Positions 63,801 through 64,000 of a stretch of 64,000 nucleotides of DNA are shown here, piece after piece (position 1 is the first letter of the stretch; each line of letters starts with the position of its first letter). The translations under genes and the position numbers were made by a program. Origin of the DNA: Helicoverpa zea (taxonomy: Eukaryota; Arthropoda; Insecta; Lepidoptera; Noctuidae); contig NC_061463.1 in NCBI RefSeq assembly GCF_022581195.2, forward strand, positions 6,386,001 through 6,450,000, in the 5' to 3' direction. Under the pieces are notes generated by a model that did no database searches, had not been told where the DNA came from, and saw nothing but the letters and a program-made list of their open reading frames with translations.

Positions 63801-64000
63801 CCGTGTTTTTCCATTTGCTGGATAATTGAAATAAGACCCTCAAAATACGGCAATAACTTAAGTGTAGCGTCCTAATTTGTAAAACCATTCCAGCTTTTAA
63901 TGAGTGCACCAGTGCGCCTCTGATAAGTTGCAAGCTCGTTGTTTACGATTGGGACTACCCCAAAATAACCCTAGTTTAAAATCTAAATAAGCCTCCGTAA
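60801..64000. other. AT-rich non-coding stretch to the window end
   Basis: No gene recognised. GGGGTTGAATCCAGGACAGGT near 61956-61976 resembles the B-box region of the SINE at 55561 and may be an eroded copy. A short TA run occurs near 63100. A GC-rich block at 63530-63580 (GGGCGCGCGGCGGCCGGC) is too short to interpret. Confidence 0.45.

Overview
This looks like nuclear genomic DNA of a lepidopteran insect, probably a noctuid-type moth. The background is AT-rich with no operons, Shine-Dalgarno sites or long ORFs, short GTAC/CCTAC-rich tracts are frequent, and several transposable element types familiar from Lepidoptera are present: tRNA-derived SINEs (one with the typical 3' end around 55.8-55.94 kb), a Lep1-type Helitron fragment, small TIR elements and an LTR element. 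Taxon and family names come from memory of such sequences; no search was run.

The only long protein-coding gene runs off the left edge on the minus strand (2358 down to 1). It is an uninterrupted 786-codon ORF that I identify as a Transib-type (RAG1-related) DNA transposase. D431, D541 and E756 are placed like the RAG1 DDE triad, and C557/C560 and H730/H735 are placed like its zinc ligands. It is open at the window edge, so a list of closed ORFs would miss it.

From about 2.4 to 23.4 kb I see no gene. There are a tRNA-derived SINE (5.63-5.82 kb), a hAT-like miniature element (7455-7844), a cluster of GCTACG/CGTAGC motifs (14.0 kb) and a GC-rich patch (18.4 kb). At 23434-25510 lies a complete non-autonomous LTR retrotransposon: two 312-bp LTRs that read as identical, TATA on both flanks, a tRNA-Leu-like primer-binding region, no gag-pol, and exactly twenty copies of a 19-bp minisatellite containing a four-unit higher-order repeat.

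From 25.5 to 60.4 kb the sequence is again unique, AT-rich and gene-poor. It carries a GC-rich patch (32.6 kb), a Helitron fragment (33.97-34.16 kb), a 964-bp TIR element with TA flanks and a decayed coding remnant (39949-40912), a possible 50-nt exon (49303-49352), an old repeat fragment (50.1 kb), a 20-bp perfect hairpin (53.8 kb) and two SINEs (54.5 kb; 55561-55941, the latter with a 9-bp target duplication). A GC-rich island at 60.42-60.80 kb has good splice-donor motifs on both strands and is the best candidate for a host promoter or first exon. The rest fits long introns or intergenic DNA; no host gene can be named.
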